From Pseudomonas floridensis (lineage in GTDB: Bacteria > Pseudomonadota > Gammaproteobacteria > Pseudomonadales > Pseudomonadaceae): a stretch of DNA of 64,000 nucleotides. A program made the translations under genes and the position numbers. The DNA lies in contig NZ_MUIO01000021.1 in assembly GCF_002087235.1 (NCBI RefSeq), positions 1-64,000 of the forward strand, given 5' to 3'. Within the stretch, counting starts at the first letter, position 1; every line of letters begins with the position of its first letter. Positions 25,233 to 34,142 of the stretch are shown here, piece after piece. The notes under the pieces were generated by a model. It ran no database searches. It was not told the origin of the DNA and saw only the letters and a program-made list of their open reading frames with translations.

Positions 25233-25682
25233 CTATTTCAGCAATCCACCAGCGTTGACGGCCTTAATCACTGCTGTCTGAATCAGGGTAACGACCTCTC
25301 GCGATAGCAACTGCTCAAGATGACCACGCATCGCCCTGGGCTTGAATAGGCGCTGTTTGCTGACCTGCTCAACGAGGTCCGCTTTGGCCCACCTGGTCTG
25401 TTGCTTGAAGTACGGTAGCTCGTCAATCAGGTCGCTCCCCAGCTCGACGTGTAGCCCGCGGCTGAGTTTGCCCATGTCCTTTGTTGTCGATAGCGGCACG
25501 ACAATGCAGGCATTTGGGTCGATGCGCGCGTTGAGCACAACAACCAACCGGTTTTTTATCATTTCGGGCTTCAAGCGATAGTCATAGTTCTTGAAAACTA
25601 TGACGCCGTTTTCATCGTACTGATAATCGCCGTAATTGCATTCCAAGATCTGCCCTATCTTGGGTTCAAAATTAATAGCCAT
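25233..25682 (-). CDS. PemK/MazF-family toxin-like protein
   Basis: 149 residues from ATG 25682 (SD AAGGA). KPEMIKNRLVVVLNARID and CIVVPLSTTKDM are the MazF/PemK core strands that form the RNase site. The C-terminal extension (RAMRGHLEQLLSREVVTLIQ) is longer than in classic MazF (111). No antitoxin gene is adjacent: upstream is only a two-helix membrane protein. It may be a solitary RNase or pair with a distant partner. Confidence 0.72.
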   Translation of the reverse strand: MAINFEPKIGQILECNYGDYQYDENGVIVFKNYDYRLKPEMIKNRLVVVLNARIDPNACIVVPLSTTKDMGKLSRGLHVELGSDLIDELPYFKQQTRWAKADLVEQVSKQRLFKPRAMRGHLEQLLSREVVTLIQTAVIKAVNAGGLLK

Positions 25683-25841
25683 CAATCGTCCTTAAAGCTG
25701 GATCGCTGCCAGACTGCATGATGCCACAGCGCCACGCATCCCGTGCGAACGAGTGCTGGGACAACCGATGCAATTTGTACTTGAGTATCAAGGCCGGGGC
25801 AGGCAGCGGGTGAGTGCCGCCAGCAGCCATCCCAGAGTGCA

Positions 25842-26039
25842 TCAGGTGGTCAACATGAGGAAGCCTAGGAGGGCGATGCCAGCGTTGCCAAAAAGCCCGC
25901 CAAAAATCAGCAGGAAGGCCTGAGGCGCGGCTTCGAACACCCCAGACCAGATCAGCGTGGCATTGGCCACCCCGGCTAGGAACATGAGCCATGCAAGGTA
26001 TTCCGGCAAATAGCTCGACTTGAGTGTAGGGGACTGCAT
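25842..26039 (-). CDS. Small membrane protein
   Basis: 65 residues with two predicted membrane helices (EYLAWLMFLAGVANATLIW and FLLIFGGLFGNAGIALLGF) and a short N-terminal tail. SD GGAG 7 bp before the ATG. No family recognised. Confidence 0.6.
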   Translation of the reverse strand: MQSPTLKSSYLPEYLAWLMFLAGVANATLIWSGVFEAAPQAFLLIFGGLFGNAGIALLGFLMLTT

Positions 26040-26111
26040 GAGGCAACTCCTTGTTGTCAGAGGGGAGAAGCTTTCAGGCTATTTCCATTACGCGATATCC
26101 CAAGCCAACAA

Positions 26112-26131
26112 AAAGCCCGGCGAGCCGGGCT
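26112..26131 (-). terminator. Terminator (minus strand)
   Basis: AGCCCGGCgaGCCGGGCT; on the minus strand it is followed by TTTTTG. It lies 24 bp after the stop of the gene at 26155. Confidence 0.7.
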
Positions 26132-26154
26132 GGGATTTCTGTTGGTGCTAGTCC

Positions 26155-26508
26155 TCAAAATGCAAGCTCTTGCTGTCGGTCTGCGTATCCGCACCAGCGG
26201 GCAAAGCAGTCGGGATTACCCACTTCCATCTCTATGTTCCCGGCGTAGCCATGGGCGCGGGCGTCACGGATCAGTTCTGCGATAACTTCGGGACTGTCTC
26301 CCATCTCGAAACAGGTATCGAAAGTACGCTCGCCCAGTCCTTCAAACCCTCGATCCCACAAGTGATAGCTGGTGATCTCACGCACGAGGTTGTGGCGATA
26401 GGCTAGCTGCACGAAGCGCACACGGGCCTTAAAGCCCGAAGCTGTTGAGAGGCCTACCTTGTCGCGTAGACGAAACAGTTCGTTGATGGTGGAGGTGGTG
26501 TAAGACAT
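26155..26508 (-). CDS. Hypothetical protein
   Basis: 117 residues from ATG 26508 (SD CTTAT weak; the longer form starts at 26538). The stretch VIAELIRDARAHGYAGNIEM and the C-terminal WCGYADRQQELAF are acidic and soluble. No family recognised. GAATCCCAA at 26560-26568 (TTGGGATTC on the coding strand) lies 52 bp before this start. Confidence 0.6.
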   Translation of the reverse strand: MSYTTSTINELFRLRDKVGLSTASGFKARVRFVQLAYRHNLVREITSYHLWDRGFEGLGERTFDTCFEMGDSPEVIAELIRDARAHGYAGNIEMEVGNPDCFARWCGYADRQQELAF

Positions 26509-26615
26509 AAGGCGATCCGAGCTTTCCAGGAGATGCAATCAGGTTACGGCATGAGGTGTGAATCCCAACCGGACTCAACGAGCCTTGGGAGAGCCGATGC
26601 CAAATGGCGGCATGA

Positions 26616-26798
26616 TCAGAATTTCATAGACAGAAGGGGCAGTGGATCAATTTGCACTCTGATGCCGGTGTATTGGACTGAATGCCTCCCATCCAGAGGA
26701 AAAACTCCTCGGGGAATTTCAGGCTCGGGGCCGAGCCACATCCGGGCGCGTTCGCCGATCAGGTGAAGTCCAACCTCGATCCCCTGGCAGGGAGACAC
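26616..26798 (-). CDS. Possible small hypothetical protein
   Basis: 60 residues from a GTG. The composition (HLIGERARMWLGPEPEIP, then VFPLDGRHSVQYTG) looks protein-like, but the SD is weak and no family is known. It lies in an otherwise empty 430-bp stretch (26509-26938), the rest of which shows only short GC hairpins. Confidence 0.35.
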   Translation of the reverse strand: MSPCQGIEVGLHLIGERARMWLGPEPEIPRGVFPLDGRHSVQYTGIRVQIDPLPLLSMKF

Positions 26799-26938
26799 GG
26801 CCTGGCCACAAAAGACCGGATGGCCGAGTCGTGCTGCCTCGGTTTAGCACGTTCAGGGCTGGGCTTTTTCCTGTGTCAGATTTCGCTGCTGCCGATCCAC
26901 TCGCCGGCGAGGTACCCATCGGCGCCGTCGCGTTTGCC

Positions 26939-27172
26939 TCATTCAAATTCGCCGTGGTATTGAGCCACCGGCTTGTGACAATCAACGCAAAAGGCGCGCT
27001 TACCCGGCTTCATCACCAACTTGTCGTACATGCCCGAATTGTCCACGCAGGAGTTATCGCCGGAATAACTACGGGAATAAATCCCTCGACCGCTATAGGT
27101 GTAACGCACGTAATACTCGTCTGCGCCGCAGTGTGGGCACATGGTCAATTCAGCTAGCGTCGGCAGGCTCAT
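26939..27172 (-). CDS. Hypothetical zinc-finger protein
   Basis: 77 residues with two cysteine pairs, MCPHCGADEYY and AFCVDCHKPV, forming a likely zinc ribbon, and a tyrosine/serine-rich centre. No family name recognised. The next gene ends 10 bp upstream of its start, so a small operon with the following minus-strand genes is likely. Confidence 0.65.
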   Translation of the reverse strand: MSLPTLAELTMCPHCGADEYYVRYTYSGRGIYSRSYSGDNSCVDNSGMYDKLVMKPGKRAFCVDCHKPVAQYHGEFE

Positions 27173-27182
27173 GCGTTTTCCC

Positions 27183-27419
27183 TCAACCCACCGTGGGTTT
27201 GTCGGTGCCCGTTTTCAAAGGCTGGTTGGCCTCCTTGAATTCGTATTGCTTTATAGGTCGCATAGCAGCCATAAAACCATCCATGAAAAGCCAGGCAGAG
27301 AATGTGGCCCCGATTAATACAGCTGCCCGGCCAACCCAGTCGTTCACTCCGATTGAAACAACCAGTTGCATCACCATAGCCGCGAACCAAAATGCGATTG
27401 CCTTGTTACCTGAGAACAT
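27183..27419 (-). CDS. Small membrane protein
   Basis: 78 residues from ATG 27419 (SD AGGACGG). Two predicted helices (AIAFWFAAMVMQLVVSIG and AAVLIGATFSAWLFMDGF) and a polar C-terminus. Unknown function. Confidence 0.6.
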   Translation of the reverse strand: MFSGNKAIAFWFAAMVMQLVVSIGVNDWVGRAAVLIGATFSAWLFMDGFMAAMRPIKQYEFKEANQPLKTGTDKPTVG

Positions 27420-27537
27420 ACTGACCGTCCTGTTTGGGGAGTACGCAATGTGGCGTCCTCGTCTACGTCCTCGGCCCAGCTTTTTAGGGCTGGGCTTGGG
27501 GTGTACCTGGTCGGCAGATCCGCCGCGATTTCCGTGA

Positions 27538-27786
27538 TCAGTAGTTGGGGGTTGATTCCAGAAGCTCGCGGACTTCATCCGCATACGCCCACCAGATGAT
27601 GTCAGTCCGTTCAACGCTCCAGCCGTCACTACATGCCGTGCTCCAGTTTGGCTCGTCACCCTCATCAATACAGTTGTAGTCAGTGACCTTGAGGACGTGC
27701 AGGCCGTAGGTGGCAGTCAACGCGATGAGTTTCGGTGACTCCCCGTCAATCAAGCGAGGTACATCTGAAGGTGAGTGCCTTATCAT
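27538..27786 (-). CDS. Hypothetical protein
   Basis: 82 residues from ATG 27786, acidic, with SDGWSVERTDIIWWAYADE near the end. It starts 11 bp after the gene at 27798, on the same strand, so it is co-transcribed with it. No family recognised. Confidence 0.55.
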   Translation of the reverse strand: MIRHSPSDVPRLIDGESPKLIALTATYGLHVLKVTDYNCIDEGDEPNWSTACSDGWSVERTDIIWWAYADEVRELLESTPNY

Positions 27787-27797
27787 CTTGTTTTCCC

Positions 27798-28541
27798 TCA
27801 AGCAGCGGCTTGATCGGCCTGAGCCATGATCGCCTTGGCCGCGTGGTTGATCACGTAGAGCTGAGCATAGAGGCTGTCGCAGGTCTTCGTTATCCGGTGC
27901 TCGTACCACTCTTCGCCGAGGCACAGGACCTCGGCATTGTCGCGCATGAACTGGTGCGCCTCTTCGGTGAAACCGATGTTCTCAGCGAGGTCAAAGAGGT
28001 CGTCCCAGTGCATCCAGCGATCATCGCCATTCTCCAGATCGCGGCGGTTGGTCACGGTCAGGGCGCGGAACTCCCCCCAATGCTCACCACGAACTAGGTC
28101 CGCATCCTGCGCCCAGGCTGGCAGGGCGTCCCAAATTTCCTCGGAGCAGTTGTCCTGCAGTTCCCGGCAGATGCTCGACACCAGTACCTGGCGGAACAGG
28201 GTTGTGCTGAATACCTGCTTTTTGTGGGACTCGTTGAGCTTGGTGTGCAGGTAGTAGGTGACGTCATTACCCGCAAGGAACGATATGCCATAGCCCAGGC
28301 CGACACTGAACGTCAGGTCGCCGATATCGCCGACAACGGCGATTCCGAACCGGGTCATCATGATATCGAAGGCATAGGCAGTGGTGCCCTCAGCCTTGCA
28401 ACGCCAGACTTCAACATCGGATTGCTTCACCAGGCAAGTGTACTGGTGATCCTTGAGTTTTTCGGCAGCACGAGCCTTGCGCTCAGTTTCTGTCTGCCGG
28501 CGTTCTTCGATGTAAGCCGCTCGCGTTGTTTCAACATTCAT
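27798..28541 (-). CDS. Hypothetical protein
   Basis: 247 residues. The N-terminus is a charged helix (EERRQTETERKARAAEKLKD); the rest is mixed, without signal peptide. It looks like a large-plasmid or phage-type protein of unknown role. AAAACCCAAT (28606-28615) lies 65 bp before the start, with TACGCT 16 bp after it on the coding strand. Confidence 0.65.
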   Translation of the reverse strand: MNVETTRAAYIEERRQTETERKARAAEKLKDHQYTCLVKQSDVEVWRCKAEGTTAYAFDIMMTRFGIAVVGDIGDLTFSVGLGYGISFLAGNDVTYYLHTKLNESHKKQVFSTTLFRQVLVSSICRELQDNCSEEIWDALPAWAQDADLVRGEHWGEFRALTVTNRRDLENGDDRWMHWDDLFDLAENIGFTEEAHQFMRDNAEVLCLGEEWYEHRITKTCDSLYAQLYVINHAAKAIMAQADQAAA

Positions 28542-28649
28542 GATCCGTTCCTTGACTGCATGTGGGAGACAAAAGATTCAGCTATGAGCGTACTGCGGCT
28601 AGCCGAAAACCCAATGGCTGGTTGAGCGACAGTGCGTTGCTCAAAGAAA

Positions 28650-28676
28650 AGCCCGCCGAGGGAAAGCCTGGCGGGC
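28650..28676 (-). terminator. Terminator (minus strand)
   Basis: AGCCCGCC/GGCGGGCT with a 12-base loop; the minus strand continues TTTTCTTTG. It would end the transcript of the phosphatase gene at 28812. Confidence 0.7.
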
Positions 28677-28811
28677 TCGGGTGATAAAACGAGCAGCTTC
28701 AGCGACACCACAGACGAGACAGGAGGGGGAGGAGTGCCTTGGGAGCGTAGCTTCTACCATGAAGCTGCCCAGGGCCTAATTTACCATGACTCGCTGCGGT
28801 CTTCTGCTCTC

Positions 28812-29342
28812 TCAGGAGAACAGCGATTTGATCGCCGAAAGAAGGCTTCGCTTTGGCGCTTCTGGTTCCACTGGGGTTCTTGCCGCACGGTAGGCTGCCA
28901 TCAGGTGAACATCGTTGGCCAACATCCGGTAGACGCACTGGTTTGCGTCTGGGGTCGGCTTATGCAGCTGGTACCCATGGTGTTTGCTGATATACAGAGC
29001 AACCGCGGCACTGCGGGATCGGCCGGCCTGGCAATTGACAGCGATATTTTCCCCTTGATCTGCAATTTCCCGGATGCGCTCCCGCAGCACGTCAGCCTTG
29101 CTGCTTAGCAGGTAATCGACGTAATTCCGCTCAAAATCTGACCCATATATCTCGATGACTTCTTCGTCAAAGCCAGCATCAATGAAGTGGTGGTAGCTCA
29201 CGCTCTTCCACCGTGCTTCGTCGATGCAGGCCTGATCTTCAAGGCCATCAGATATCGATATCAGGTGCCAGTCGGGGCCTGGCGCGTGTGCTTCAGCGTC
29301 GCTGCGCGATAAAAAGATGCAGCTGGGTATGGTTCGTTGCAT
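28812..29342 (-). CDS. Dual-specificity/tyrosine phosphatase-like protein
   Basis: 176 residues from ATG 29342 (SD GGAGAG). The P-loop AVNCQAGRSRSAAVALYI fits CX5R with the catalytic Cys and Arg, and the upstream HHFIDAGFDE may supply the general acid. It would be a cytoplasmic phosphatase for phosphotyrosine or small substrates. It is a single gene with a terminator on each side. Confidence 0.78.
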   Translation of the reverse strand: MQRTIPSCIFLSRSDAEAHAPGPDWHLISISDGLEDQACIDEARWKSVSYHHFIDAGFDEEVIEIYGSDFERNYVDYLLSSKADVLRERIREIADQGENIAVNCQAGRSRSAAVALYISKHHGYQLHKPTPDANQCVYRMLANDVHLMAAYRAARTPVEPEAPKRSLLSAIKSLFS

Positions 29343-29401
29343 TTGTCTCTCCGTTGCCATCGGCATGACTACTGGATTGATAGATCCCTTTTTCAATGAA
29401 A

Positions 29402-29433
29402 AAGCCCGCGAGCTGGTCAGGGCTGCGGGCTTC
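29402..29433 (-). terminator. Terminator (minus strand)
   Basis: AAGCCCGC/GCGGGCTT with a long loop; on the minus strand it ends in TTTTTC. It follows the SPFH gene by 18 bp. Confidence 0.7.
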
Positions 29434-29450
29434 TAGTGTGGAAAGATGGA

Positions 29451-30332
29451 TTACTTCTTGGCGTCGATGAACGGCAGGGTTCCGCCGGGAAGTACGGTGG
29501 TAGGCAGCACGCCGTTCCAGCGCTCGGCTTTGGTAAGCTCGACCAGGCCGGGGTTGCTGCCCAGGGCGCGGGCGCGGGCGTCGATGGCTTTTGCTTCCGC
29601 TTCGCCGCGCAGCTGGATGCTTTCCGCTTCGGCACGTGCGGCGGCCAGTGCCGAATCCGCAGTAGCCTGGGCCTGGGTGACGACAATCCGCGCCTGGATC
29701 TGCTCAGTGGCCAGTTGCTGCTCACGAGTCTTCACGGCAACTTCAGCGCGCATGCGTTCTTCGATCGACTTCTCGTAGGCGTCACTGAAGTCGATGTTCT
29801 CGACTTGCACACTGTCGATCACCACCGGTCCACTGATTGCGCCCTTGATTGCGGTGGCGATATCGGCAACCAGCTTGCCGCGTTGCTGTACGGCGTTGAC
29901 GGCGGTGTACTGACCGAAGACGTTTTCCACCTGTGTCGGGACATGGCGGCTGATCGCCCTTGTCAGCAAGCCGTCCAGATCGGCGTAGCTCTTGTAGACA
30001 TCCGCGACTTCACCTGCCGGCACGTGCCAGCTGACCGAGACCGACAGCGTTGCAGCCTGCTGGTCACGGCTGTACGCCTGCAAGCCATCCCACTTGGTGG
30101 CGTTGTTCTGTATCGAGATCGCTTTGGCGCTGTCGATGAAAGGGATTTTCCAATGCAGGCCTGGATCTGCGACCTCCATAAAGGCACCGTTGCGCAGGAC
30201 TACTGCGCGCTCTTTCTCGTCGACGGTGTAAAACGAACCCAGCAGCAGACCCACGCCAATAACGGCCGAAACGGCAATCAAGCTGAGAGCCAGGGGAGAT
30301 TTGGAGGAGGATGAGAAATTCTTGAATTGCAT
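29451..30332 (-). CDS. SPFH/Band-7 (prohibitin-like) membrane protein
   Basis: 293 residues. One N-terminal membrane helix (ALSLIAVSAVIGVGLLLG), then the SPFH domain (VDEKERAVVLRNGAF, PGLHWKIPFID), then a long Ala/Glu-rich coiled coil (AEVAVKTREQQLATEQIQ...AEAESIQLRGEAEAKA). This is close in layout to HflC/prohibitins. Such proteins form membrane rings that hold proteases or other membrane proteins. An SppA-like peptidase is encoded 1 kb away. Confidence 0.88.
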   Translation of the reverse strand: MQFKNFSSSSKSPLALSLIAVSAVIGVGLLLGSFYTVDEKERAVVLRNGAFMEVADPGLHWKIPFIDSAKAISIQNNATKWDGLQAYSRDQQAATLSVSVSWHVPAGEVADVYKSYADLDGLLTRAISRHVPTQVENVFGQYTAVNAVQQRGKLVADIATAIKGAISGPVVIDSVQVENIDFSDAYEKSIEERMRAEVAVKTREQQLATEQIQARIVVTQAQATADSALAAARAEAESIQLRGEAEAKAIDARARALGSNPGLVELTKAERWNGVLPTTVLPGGTLPFIDAKK

Positions 30333-30575
30333 ACTGATGATCCTTGGTGGTTGGTCGCCGGATAGTTTGTTGGGTATTGACTGAGGAATGTCCCGATTTC
30401 AGGCGGTTTTATCGCCTGAAAGCGGGCTAAGCTGTTTGTGGTTTGCGGTTTTTTTCTCCTCGGTTTCGGCCGCGTTGCATTGGCCACGCTACAGGCATGC
30501 CTGAAAGACCCAAGTCGCCTCGATACTGCCGGCTACCTGGCTGATTGAGTAACGGGTGCTGAGAACGCGAAAAAA

Positions 30576-30596
30576 AGGCGACACAAATGGTCGCCT
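30576..30596 (-). terminator. Terminator (minus strand)
   Basis: AGGCGACacaaatgGTCGCCT; the minus strand continues with seven T. It lies 20 bp after the stop of the gene at 30616. Confidence 0.8.
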
Positions 30597-30615
30597 GAGT
30601 TCTATGGGTCTCCGT

Positions 30616-30858
30616 TTAGAGGCTCTTCAACACACCCCAGTGAACTGGACGGCGATCCGCCTTTTCCAGTGCCTCCGCTGCTACCGAGGCTTGCTCGTGC
30701 GAACTCCACACGCTGTCGGAGCAACGCTCAACTCCGTGCTCCTGATCTCGGAAAATCAGGTCAAAAGTCGGAGCCTCGTACTGGTCAGAGATATCCCGCA
30801 CCACAAAGCGCTCGTGCTCGAGGTTTTGTGTCACGGCGGATGTGGCGCTCATAGGCAT
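30616..30858 (-). CDS. Hypothetical protein
   Basis: Up to 80 residues, soluble. An ATG at 30852 overlaps the upstream stop (ATGA), an alternative start 2 codons later than 30858. No family recognised. Co-transcribed with the gene at 30849. Confidence 0.6.
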   Translation of the reverse strand: MPMSATSAVTQNLEHERFVVRDISDQYEAPTFDLIFRDQEHGVERCSDSVWSSHEQASVAAEALEKADRRPVHWGVLKSL

Positions 30859-31175
30859 AATCCTGCCTTCAGGGAGGCCTGGGACGCTGGTTTCGGGGGG
30901 GCCTCCAGCTGTTCTACCGAATGACCAGGGAGTGGCCCGCTCGATGCCGATACCTCGCCCTCTGGTTGGGAGGTGGACGTTTCGATGTTCCAGCGACCAA
31001 TCTCAATTCCAAGCTCATGGCTGGCCTCTTGTGAGAGCCCTTGCAAAGCGTCCTCAACGGCTAACTCGAGCTTGGCTTTCAGCCGAGAAAGCGCTTGCGG
31101 TGAGCCGATAACTCCAATGGCCAGGTTGAGGGTAAGTCCAGCCCGATTCCGGGCTTGGGGCGTGACGACCTGCAT
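30849..31175 (-). CDS. Hypothetical protein
   Basis: 108 residues. The N-terminal half is helical (LSRLKAKLELAVEDALQGL); the C-terminal half is low-complexity with P, S and E. AAACCCAAG (31226-31234) lies 51 bp upstream. It is transcribed away from the SppA-like gene. Confidence 0.6.
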   Translation of the reverse strand: MQVVTPQARNRAGLTLNLAIGVIGSPQALSRLKAKLELAVEDALQGLSQEASHELGIEIGRWNIETSTSQPEGEVSASSGPLPGHSVEQLEAPPKPASQASLKAGLCL

Positions 31176-31307
31176 AAATGGTTATCCGTATAAGTGATTC
31201 GCCTCCTTCTCTCACGACCGCCTAGAAACCCAAGTTCCCGTTGCCTGTTCAGGATTGCTACTCCGCAGTGTTTAATAGCCGTGTATAAATTTTCTGACGG
31301 AAGTCCC

Positions 31308-32243
31308 ATGGATCAAAGCCTCGAAGTCTTGGAGCGAACGCTGCAAGCAAGCATCAAAGAGCAGCGTGCAGCACGTCGCTGGAAGAATTTTTTCCGTCTC
31401 GCGACTCTTGGGATCGTCGTGACTGCTTTTGTGGTCGGCGGAAGGGCAGACCTTGATGGCATTGGGGCCGATGTGCCGGTAACAGCAAAAATCAAGGTGA
31501 GGGGAGTGATTGCGGATGGGGAGGAAGCGAGCGCTGAGAACCTGAAGCGCAGCCTCGGCAAGGCCTTTGAAAATGAGAATACGAAAGCTGTGATTTTGGA
31601 AATCAACAGCCCAGGCGGAAGTCCCGTGCAGGCGGGCCATGTTTACGATGAAGTTCGTCGCTTGCGTGCACTGCATCCAGACACGAAGGTTTATGCCGTC
31701 ATCACAGATCTGGGTGCCTCCGGTGGCTATTACATCGCCAGCGCAGCCGATGAGATATTTGCGGACAAGGCAAGTTTGGTCGGATCGATCGGTGTCACCG
31801 CGGCGAGCTTCGGTTACGTCGAGCTCATGCAGAAGCTTGGGGTTGAACGCCGCGCCTATACGTCCGGCGAACACAAGGCTTTCCTGGATCAATTCCAGCC
31901 TCAGAATCCAGAGGAGAGGAAGTTCTGGGAAGGGGTCCTCAAAACAACCCACAACCAATTCATTCGCTCGGTAGAGGCCGGTCGGGGAGATCGTCTGAAA
32001 GCCAAGGAGAATCCCGACCTGTACTCGGGGCTGATATGGACGGGCGAGCAAGCGGTGGGACTGGGGCTGGTTGATCGCCTTGGTGATTCTGACTACGTGG
32101 CTCGTGAAGTCGTAGGTGTGAGCAAGATCGTTGATTTCACCCGCAAACAGAATCCCTTGGATCGCTTTGCCAGCAAGATCGGTGCTTCGGTTGCCGAACA
32201 GCTCTCATTGCGGCTTGGATTCGACGGCTTGAGCTTGCGCTAA
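31308..32243 (+). CDS. S49-family (SppA-like) membrane peptidase
   Basis: 311 residues from ATG 31308. A membrane helix at about 24-42 (FRLATLGIVVTAFVVGG) is followed by the S49 fold: LEINSPGGSPVQAGHVYDEV, and the serine in TDLGASGGYYIASAADEIFA, then SLVGSIGVTAAS. The lysine of the Ser-Lys dyad would lie in the ARRAYTSGEHK stretch. It would degrade signal peptides or small membrane proteins. A strong terminator follows. Confidence 0.87.
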   Translation: MDQSLEVLERTLQASIKEQRAARRWKNFFRLATLGIVVTAFVVGGRADLDGIGADVPVTAKIKVRGVIADGEEASAENLKRSLGKAFENENTKAVILEINSPGGSPVQAGHVYDEVRRLRALHPDTKVYAVITDLGASGGYYIASAADEIFADKASLVGSIGVTAASFGYVELMQKLGVERRAYTSGEHKAFLDQFQPQNPEERKFWEGVLKTTHNQFIRSVEAGRGDRLKAKENPDLYSGLIWTGEQAVGLGLVDRLGDSDYVAREVVGVSKIVDFTRKQNPLDRFASKIGASVAEQLSLRLGFDGLSLR

Positions 32244-32279
32244 AGCCCGGTAGGAACCCAGCCAGGCTAAGCAGGATAT

Positions 32280-32310
32280 GCCCCGTCCAGAAATGGACGG
32301 GGCTTTTTTT
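32280..32310 (+). terminator. Rho-independent terminator
   Basis: GCCCCGTCCagaaatGGACGGGGC followed by seven T, 36 bp after the peptidase stop; it nearly touches the convergent ndpA 3' end. Confidence 0.9.
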
Positions 32311-33310
32311 AGCCGCGTTTGAGTTGATCACGCAACTGAGTGGGCAGATTGCGAATAGTAAGCGTGCCGGCATTCTCGTCGTAGTCGATCTTGGAGCCCA
32401 GCAGGTGGGCCTCGAAGCTGATCGACAGACCTTCGGCGCGGCCTGTGAAGCGGCGGAATTGGTTGAGGGTGCGTTTATCCGCTGGGATCTCAGGCGACAG
32501 TCCGTAGTCGCGATTGCGGATGTGGTCGTAGAACGCCTTTGGTCGATCTTCATCGATCAGCCCGGACAGCTCCTCCAGCGTCATCGGCTCGCCCAGCTTC
32601 GCCTGGCTGGTGGCATAGCCAACCAGAGTATTGGTCTTCTCCCGCGCCTGCTCCTCGGGCAGATCCTCGCTCTCGACGAAATCGCTGAATGCCTTGAGCA
32701 GGGTGCGGGTTTCGCCGGGGGCGTCTACACCCTCCTGGCAACCGATGAAATCACGGAAGTAGTCCGAGACCTTGCGACCGTTCTTGCCCTTGATGAACGA
32801 AATGTACTGCTTGGACTGCTTGTTGTTCTGCCATTCGCTGATGTTGATGCGTGCTGCCAGGTGAAGCTGGCCGAGATCCAGATGCTTGGCTGGGGTCACG
32901 TCCAGAGTGTCGTTCACCGCCACGCCTTCGCTGTGGTGCAAAAGAGCGACGATGAGGTAGTCGGTCATGCCTTGCTGATAGTGGGCGAACAGGACGTGGC
33001 CGCCGGTTGAGAGGTTCGATTCTTCCATCAGTGTCTGCAAATACTCCACGGCCGCGCGGCTGAAGCTAGTGAAATCCTGGCTGTCATCGAGGTAATCCTT
33101 CAACCAGCGGCTGAAGGGATAAGCGCCTGACTCCGCGTGGAAGAGCCCCCAGGCCTTGCCCTGCTTGGCGTTGTAGCTGTCGTTGAGGTCTGCGAGCATG
33201 TTCTCGATGGCCTGCGAAGCTCTCAGCTCTGTATCGCGGGCATGCAGCACCGCGGGGGTGCCATCGGGTTTTTTGTCGATCTGATGAACGATGATGTGAC
33301 GGATTGGCAT
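32309..33310 (-). CDS. ndpA: Nucleoid-associated protein NdpA/YejK
   Basis: 333 residues from ATG 33310 (SD AGGGA), the usual length of YejK (335). Family blocks include [12 protein letters not shown] at the start, [21 protein letters not shown], the INISEWQ and [25 protein letters not shown] region. NdpA binds the nucleoid; its exact role is unclear. Together with MvaT and HU it gives the plasmid three nucleoid proteins. Confidence 0.93.
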   Translation of the reverse strand: MPIRHIIVHQIDKKPDGTPAVLHARDTELRASQAIENMLADLNDSYNAKQGKAWGLFHAESGAYPFSRWLKDYLDDSQDFTSFSRAAVEYLQTLMEESNLSTGGHVLFAHYQQGMTDYLIVALLHHSEGVAVNDTLDVTPAKHLDLGQLHLAARINISEWQNNKQSKQYISFIKGKNGRKVSDYFRDFIGCQEGVDAPGETRTLLKAFSDFVESEDLPEEQAREKTNTLVGYATSQAKLGEPMTLEELSGLIDEDRPKAFYDHIRNRDYGLSPEIPADKRTLNQFRRFTGRAEGLSISFEAHLLGSKIDYDENAGTLTIRNLPTQLRDQLKRG

Positions 33311-33335
33311 GAGCAAAGTCCCTGTAGTTCTGGGG

Positions 33336-33884
33336 TTAGTATGGCGTTTCGTTGGGGTGTTTCGACAAATGGGCGGCTAGCACTTGCTGACTGATTACAG
33401 CCAAGGTGTCAGGGTCTAGTACCGGGGCATTCATCGCCGCTGCTGGACGGAAAACTCTAGTGCCGGAGCTCGTAAGCCAGTCGAACACCATGAAGTGCTG
33501 CATTGCTCCGGTTTTGAGCGGCGGTAGGCTCTGCCAAGTCAACGTTGAACTTGCATAAGTTGAGAGAGCGGATAACACCCTTTCTGATTGCTCTGCGTTA
33601 CGAGCGTTTTTTGGTAGGTCGTCATAAGCAGCAAGCGTCGCTCCGAGAGCGTCAGCCGGCGTATGCACGCCGAGCTCTTTCAGATCATCTCCGCTCTGAA
33701 TCGCTCTGTAACCTTCCAAGGTCAGCTGCCCTACGAGTCGGGGGCCAGTAACCATGTTGTATGAGTACAACCAGAACCCGACCGCTTCACTTCCTCCTGC
33801 TTCGCTGTCGTCGATTTTCCAACTGGCTTCGCGCAGCGACTCAGCAAATCTTCGATGGCGTGCATTTCCGATTTCATCCATCAA
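33336..33884 (-). CDS. Hypothetical protein
   Basis: 182 residues, soluble, mixed structure, unknown family. It lies just upstream of ndpA on the same strand (25-bp gap) so it is probably co-transcribed. AAAACCCAAG at 33962-33971 lies 78 bp upstream. The gap to the helicase gene also has an open frame ending at 33927, without a convincing start. Confidence 0.6.
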   Translation of the reverse strand: MMDEIGNARHRRFAESLREASWKIDDSEAGGSEAVGFWLYSYNMVTGPRLVGQLTLEGYRAIQSGDDLKELGVHTPADALGATLAAYDDLPKNARNAEQSERVLSALSTYASSTLTWQSLPPLKTGAMQHFMVFDWLTSSGTRVFRPAAAMNAPVLDPDTLAVISQQVLAAHLSKHPNETPY

Positions 33885-34142
33885 CGGCTCCTATCTCTTC
33901 GTCTTCATCGGTACCTGTGCAAAAGCTCAGGCAGTGATGTGAACGTTCACACGCCGGCCGGAAAACCCAAGTCGAGATGTGAGCGTCAGGAAGAGCCTGT
34001 ATCGACGTGCATTGGCAGGAAAAATATCCCCCTCAATCAGGCTGCGCTCTGTTGCCGTCTCCCTCACACGGATCGAGCACCTGGCTTGGGTTATTTCGAA
34101 GCGATGGTTTCCTACCTGTAGTTCGTACAGCGAGAAACCTCG

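Noticed and set aside
26719..26985. An 88-codon minus-strand frame
   Set aside because: Overlaps the zinc-finger gene and is rich in R, P, T and S as in shadow frames of GC-rich DNA.
31272..32051. A 259-codon minus-strand frame opposite the S49 peptidase
   Set aside because: Antisense shadow of a gene with clear S49 motifs.
32324..33010. A 228-codon plus-strand frame opposite ndpA
   Set aside because: Antisense shadow of NdpA, which has the full family length.
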